This document shows, one piece after another, positions 19,969-23,169 of a stretch of DNA of 23,169 nt. The notes beneath the pieces are model-generated. The model ran no database searches and was not told where the DNA came from. It was given only the letters and a program-made list of their open reading frames with translations. A program made the translations under genes and the position numbers. The number at the start of each line of letters is the position of its first letter. Positions within the stretch are counted from its first letter, which is position 1. This DNA comes from a virus, in IMG/VR virus record IMGVR_UViG_3300032249_000049, positions 1-23,169 of that record; one strand, given 5' to 3'.

Positions 19969-22050
19969 ATGGCCGCTACACTTGCTGACGTATTAAAAGA
20001 CCCTAACTATGTCAACGCTAACGCGGCGACTAAAGCAGCTATCTTTGATAAATTTTCTGCTAACGATTCAAACTATACTAACGCAAATGATGCAACTAAA
20101 CTAGCTATCCGCACTAAATTTGGGGTACAAGCACCAACACTAACTCCTGTGGCACCTGTAGCGCCTGTTGCGCCCGCCGCAGATGCAATCCCTAAGCGTG
20201 ATTTAATTAAAGAGTATGGCTATCCTGCATTAGAAGCAACTTTAGGTACTGTAGGTAGTATCGTAGGTGGCGCAGGCGGGACTGTATTAGGTGGGCCAAT
20301 TGTAGGTACTGCGGCAGGTGGATTAGCTGGCGGTGGATTAGGCTACGCAGCCGCTAAAGAAATTGAAAAGCTATATGAAGAACAAAAGGGAACACGTAAG
20401 CCTGTTGGTTTAACTGAAGGTTTATCCGATGCGGCTAAAAATGTATTAACTGGCGCAGCATACGAGGCGGGGGGCAGAATAATTTTACCGCCAGTTGCTA
20501 AAGCAGCGGGCTGGGTATGGGATAGAGCGTCAGGTAAACTTATTCAAATTAAAGCAGGTAAGATTGTACAAGAACTTGCTGGACCTAACTTAGAGGCAAT
20601 TAAAGCCGCCGCATCTTCAGCACCTAAAAACTTAACAGCAGGGCAAGCTATTGCAGGCGTAGACGCTGCACCATTACAAGCGCTTGGTGCAAAAGCCGTA
20701 GAACTTAAACCTTACGTTTATGGCCCTGTTGAAAAAGCCCAACAAGAAGAAGCAAAAAATATGCTTCGCGGATTAGCTAAAGGTGGTACAGCTACAGAAG
20801 CTAAAATTGCACAATCCGAAGCTAAAAACGCGCTTAACGCTAATTTGATTCCTACGCTTACTACTGAACTTAACGCCGCTAACATTGCAGGTCAAGAGTT
20901 ACCAAGACTGCAAGGTGAAGCTAATAGGTTTGGTCAAGCTGCAACTAATAAAGTTGAAGATGTACGCCGTTTTACAGCGGCAAGCGAACGTGCAGGCGAA
21001 CGCGCTGCTAATACAGTACCTGTGTTAGGCCAACCTCGTGTACCAGGCAGATATACGTACATGGGCGATTTAGAAAAGCAAGCTGAAAAAGTAGCTGCTA
21101 ATGCCGCTGAAGGATCATTAGCGTTTGGCGAAGCGTCACGCTTTGCACAACAAGCCGCAGATAGTCTCGCATCGCATGGTTTAAAACCACTCAAGTCAGA
21201 CGCAATAGTTTCAGCAATTGCTAGAAAATCATCAGACCCTGAATTTGCAGGTAACGATATTATTGAAGGCGCGTTAAAAAATGTTGCGGATGACATTGCT
21301 AAATGGACTAGTAAAGGCGGCGTCATTGACGCATGGGCTTTAGATAGCATCCGTAAAAATTCAGTTAACGCCGCAGTCCGAAAATTAAACCCAAGCATGG
21401 ATCAAACGCAGCAAAAGAATTTAGCTGCCGAAGTGATTACGCAAATTAAGCCTGTTATCATTAACGCTATTGAAAGTGCTGGCGGTACAGGCTATGGTAA
21501 ATATTTATCTGATTACGCTGTAGGTCGACAAGCAATTGCACAAACTAAACTTGGCGCTAAAGCAATGCAGTTATTTAAAGATTCGCCAGATAAGTTTATT
21601 AACTTAGTTGAAGGTAACTCACCTGAAGTTGTAGAAAAAGTTTTTGGTAAAGGTAGCTACAATATTGCTAAAGAAATGAGCGCACAAGCGTATGATACAC
21701 TTCGTAATGTAGCAACAGGTGTGTCTAGGTCAAAAGAAATGGCTGAACAAGCTAGTAGAGGTGCGGGCATGTTTAGAGAAGTTTTAGGTGAAAATTTAAG
21801 AGGGTATGATATTCCTAATATTCTTGACCCTAAAGTAGCTGTAGCTAATAAATCTATCAATATATTACGCAGTAAAGTGAATAAAAAAACCGCGGATATG
21901 CTGTATGAAGGCATGCGTTCAGGCCAATCATTAAATACTTTGCTTAATACGCTTCCTACTGCGCAACGTAATGCGATATATCAAGCTATGCAAAAAGACC
22001 CAGCATTACAATCCCTTGTATCACAATCAGTAAACGCATTAGCACAATAG
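19969..22050 (+). CDS. Large ejection protein with N-terminal duplicated motif
   Basis: This 693-residue protein is the longest of the ejection block. Residues 11-32 (DPNYVNANAATKAAIFDKFS..) and 33-54 (DSNYTNANDATKLAIRTKFG..) are two copies of a 22-residue motif. A Pro linker VAPVAPVAPA (61-70) and a Gly/Ala-rich hydrophobic stretch at about 90-128 follow, suited to membrane insertion. The remainder is alpha-helical and rich in Ala and Lys. This plan of small N-terminal motif, glycine-rich membrane segment and long helical body matches ejection proteins delivered into the envelope with the phage genome. No lysozyme catalytic motif is apparent. AGGATAAATT precedes the start. Confidence 0.75.
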   Translation: MAATLADVLKDPNYVNANAATKAAIFDKFSANDSNYTNANDATKLAIRTKFGVQAPTLTPVAPVAPVAPAADAIPKRDLIKEYGYPALEATLGTVGSIVGGAGGTVLGGPIVGTAAGGLAGGGLGYAAAKEIEKLYEEQKGTRKPVGLTEGLSDAAKNVLTGAAYEAGGRIILPPVAKAAGWVWDRASGKLIQIKAGKIVQELAGPNLEAIKAAASSAPKNLTAGQAIAGVDAAPLQALGAKAVELKPYVYGPVEKAQQEEAKNMLRGLAKGGTATEAKIAQSEAKNALNANLIPTLTTELNAANIAGQELPRLQGEANRFGQAATNKVEDVRRFTAASERAGERAANTVPVLGQPRVPGRYTYMGDLEKQAEKVAANAAEGSLAFGEASRFAQQAADSLASHGLKPLKSDAIVSAIARKSSDPEFAGNDIIEGALKNVADDIAKWTSKGGVIDAWALDSIRKNSVNAAVRKLNPSMDQTQQKNLAAEVITQIKPVIINAIESAGGTGYGKYLSDYAVGRQAIAQTKLGAKAMQLFKDSPDKFINLVEGNSPEVVEKVFGKGSYNIAKEMSAQAYDTLRNVATGVSRSKEMAEQASRGAGMFREVLGENLRGYDIPNILDPKVAVANKSINILRSKVNKKTADMLYEGMRSGQSLNTLLNTLPTAQRNAIYQAMQKDPALQSLVSQSVNALAQ

Positions 22051-22059
22051 GACTTTATC

Positions 22060-22320
22060 ATGGACGATCAAACAACGCGACTGAATAGAATTGAAGAGAA
22101 GCTAGATAAGGTAGGCGAGGCAATCATCTCTTTAGCACGTATGGAAGAACGCATGATTACCTTATTCAGACGCATGGATAACTATGATCAGAACCAAAAC
22201 GCAATCGAAGGTAGAGTAAATAAGATTGAAGTTGCACACGCAGGTAGCGCATGGGTTGAGCGTATCGTATGGTTGATCGTGGGTGGCCTTGTGATGGGGA
22301 CTATCTATTTTGGTAAATAG
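22060..22320 (+). CDS. Coiled-coil protein with C-terminal membrane helix (holin-like)
   Basis: This 86-residue protein has an amphipathic coiled coil (TRLNRIEEKLDKVGEAIISL, 6-25, and ERMITLFRRMDNYDQNQN, 30-47) and one transmembrane helix at about 66-84 (VERIVWLIVGGLVMGTIYFG). This plan recalls XhlA-type lysis proteins, which sit at the inner membrane and work with a holin and endolysin. AGGACTTTATC precedes the ATG. It overlaps the endolysin start by 11 bases, placing it in the lysis cassette. A structural or regulatory role is also possible. Confidence 0.65.
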   Translation: MDDQTTRLNRIEEKLDKVGEAIISLARMEERMITLFRRMDNYDQNQNAIEGRVNKIEVAHAGSAWVERIVWLIVGGLVMGTIYFGK

Positions 22321-22726
22321 CCGTAATCTGTCAGACTTGCATCCTAGAGTTAAAACGCTATGTGAGCGATTCATATTTTCATGTGCAAAGCAAAATATTG
22401 ACGTTATCATCACGTCAACCTATCGTGACGCTGAAAGCCAAACAGCACTCTACAATCAAGGGCGCACAACCCCAGGTAAGATAGTCACTAACGCTAAGGC
22501 AGGTCAGTCGTTTCATAATTGGCGCGTAGCGTTTGACTTCTGTCCGATTGTCAACGGTAAATGTCAATGGGATAACAAAGCTTTATTTACTGCTTGCGGG
22601 ATCATCGCAGAAGAGCTAGGCTTGGAATGGGCTGGCAGATGGACTGGCAAGTTTAAAGAATTAGCGCATTGTCAATACACAGGCGGATTAACTTTACAAG
22701 ACTTCCAATCAGGTAAAACACTATGA
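22310..22726 (+). CDS. Endolysin, M15-type zinc L,D/D,D-peptidase
   Basis: This 138-residue enzyme cleaves peptide stems of peptidoglycan to release progeny. The M15 (VanY/L-Ala-D-Glu peptidase) pattern is visible: VIITSTYRDAESQTALYNQG (32-51), SFHNWRVAFDF (67-77) with zinc ligands His69 and Asp76, and ELAHCQ near the end with His120 as third ligand and Glu117 as candidate catalytic base. The usual SxHxxGxAxD motif has Arg in place of the Gly (HNWRVAFD), a small deviation. The only start in reach of the conserved N-terminus is TTG at 22310, with GGGGA 9 bases upstream. No signal peptide is present, so a holin is needed. Confidence 0.9.
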   Translation: MVNSRNLSDLHPRVKTLCERFIFSCAKQNIDVIITSTYRDAESQTALYNQGRTTPGKIVTNAKAGQSFHNWRVAFDFCPIVNGKCQWDNKALFTACGIIAEELGLEWAGRWTGKFKELAHCQYTGGLTLQDFQSGKTL

Positions 22727-22911
22727 AGCGTTGGTATAAATCTAAGGTCCTGTGGTTTAACTTTATTATTGGTGTAGGAGCAGCATGTGAAGCGTCTCTT
22801 AATATTGTGCAAGGCTATTTTGATCCTCGTGTATATTTCGCTATTGTTGCCCTTGTGTCTGGCGTTAATATGGCTCTACGTGTTATATCTACAACTAAGC
22901 TCACCAAATGA
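22723..22911 (+). CDS. Putative holin, two membrane helices
   Basis: This 62-residue protein reads MKRWYKSKVLWFNFIIGVGA then ACEASLNIVQGYF, and YFAIVALVSGVNMALRVIST. Two hydrophobic segments (about 10-29 and 37-55), a basic N-terminus and a short Lys-rich tail fit a small class II-like holin or holin-associated protein. It starts within the endolysin stop (ATGA) and its own stop overlaps the spanin start in the same way. It would open the inner membrane to let the endolysin reach the cell wall. No experimental family link is visible. Confidence 0.7.
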   Translation: MKRWYKSKVLWFNFIIGVGAACEASLNIVQGYFDPRVYFAIVALVSGVNMALRVISTTKLTK

Positions 22912-23169
22912 ATCTATTGATACTATATTGGAAACAGATCGCCGTGGCCTGCGCTATCTTAGGCGCTGGTTTACTGGGTTACTATCAAGGCTATGCAGGC
23001 GAAAAGGCAAAGTTTGATGCGTTCAAGCTAGAATTAAGCGTACGTACTGAAGCCTTGCAACAAAAGAATAATGCAATTGTCACCGAACAGAAACAAATTA
23101 CTTCTAATGTAACGAAGGAATATGCAAATGCTGTCAAGAAACTTAATGCTTACTACGCTGCTCACCCTA
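22908..23169 (+). CDS. Rz-like inner-membrane spanin (3' end beyond window)
   Basis: The ATG at 22908 overlaps the previous stop, and the frame stays open to the window edge (87 codons). A membrane anchor (about residues 9-26, QIAVACAILGAGLLGYYQ) is followed by a periplasmic coiled coil rich in Lys, Glu and Gln (GEKAKFDAFKLELSVRTEAL; EQKQITSNVTKEYANAVKKL). This is the i-spanin (Rz) plan: with an outer-membrane lipoprotein it disrupts the outer membrane in the last step of lysis, implying a Gram-negative host. The stop and any embedded Rz1 gene lie beyond the window. Confidence 0.75.
   Translation, partial: MNLLILYWKQIAVACAILGAGLLGYYQGYAGEKAKFDAFKLELSVRTEALQQKNNAIVTEQKQITSNVTKEYANAVKKLNAYYAAHP

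Noticed and set aside
20934-21398. 154-residue minus-strand frame
   Set aside because: It is fully antisense to the large ejection protein gene, with no ribosome binding site and no recognisable domain.
22787-23017. Hydrophobic 76-residue + frame
   Set aside because: It straddles the holin-like and spanin genes in another frame; those two have coupled starts and sensible products.
1-23169. tRNA genes or integrase/att sites
   Set aside because: No cloverleaf-like sequence, integrase gene or flanking direct repeat was recognised, so a temperate state can be neither supported nor excluded from this window.

Overview
The window is the packaging, head, tail, ejection and lysis half of a short-tailed (podovirus-type) double-stranded DNA phage or prophage. 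All supported genes lie on the + strand in one tightly packed series. The order and families match the P22-like plan: small and large terminase, 732-residue portal, coiled-coil scaffold, P22 gp5-type coat protein, gp4-type and gp10-type tail accessory factors, fibre/spike genes, three ejection proteins, then lysis genes. There is no tape-measure, tail-tube or sheath gene, which supports a podovirus. Genes are linked by ATGA or TAATG overlaps or by short gaps carrying AAGGA-type ribosome binding sites.

Region by region: 1-587 is non-coding and unusually structured. It holds an 8/9-base element (ATGACAAT/ATGACCAAT) repeated about 15 times, including three exact 26-bp tandem units, an 8-bp-period array that runs into three evenly spaced GATC sites, a strong Fur-box-like palindrome (389-403) and a GTGAC/GTCAC palindrome. 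At 588-659 lies a complete 23-codon pqqA gene, encoding the precursor peptide of the redox cofactor PQQ, with its own ribosome binding site and a terminator-like hairpin. Then come terminase (725-2655), three tiny lysine-rich proteins and a GroES-like co-chaperonin (2657-3521), portal and small structural genes (3514-7198), scaffold and coat (7244-9252), minor head proteins separated by TTCG-loop hairpins (9310-10463), tail and fibre genes (10475-17472), ejection proteins (17472-22050), and a lysis cassette (22060 to the right edge) that ends in a truncated inner-membrane spanin.

Host inference: the PqqA peptide is of the type found in methylotrophic proteobacteria, which need PQQ for methanol dehydrogenase, and the region is moderately AT-rich. 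A Methylophilaceae-like host is a reasonable guess, but this rests mainly on one 23-residue peptide. No pqqB-F genes are visible, so the phage peptide would have to use host PqqD/PqqE enzymes. The isolated pqqA between phage control DNA and the terminase genes looks like a moron (a self-contained cargo gene) and is the most notable item here. The Fur-like site and repeat array just upstream raise the question of iron-linked or phage-specific control of that region.
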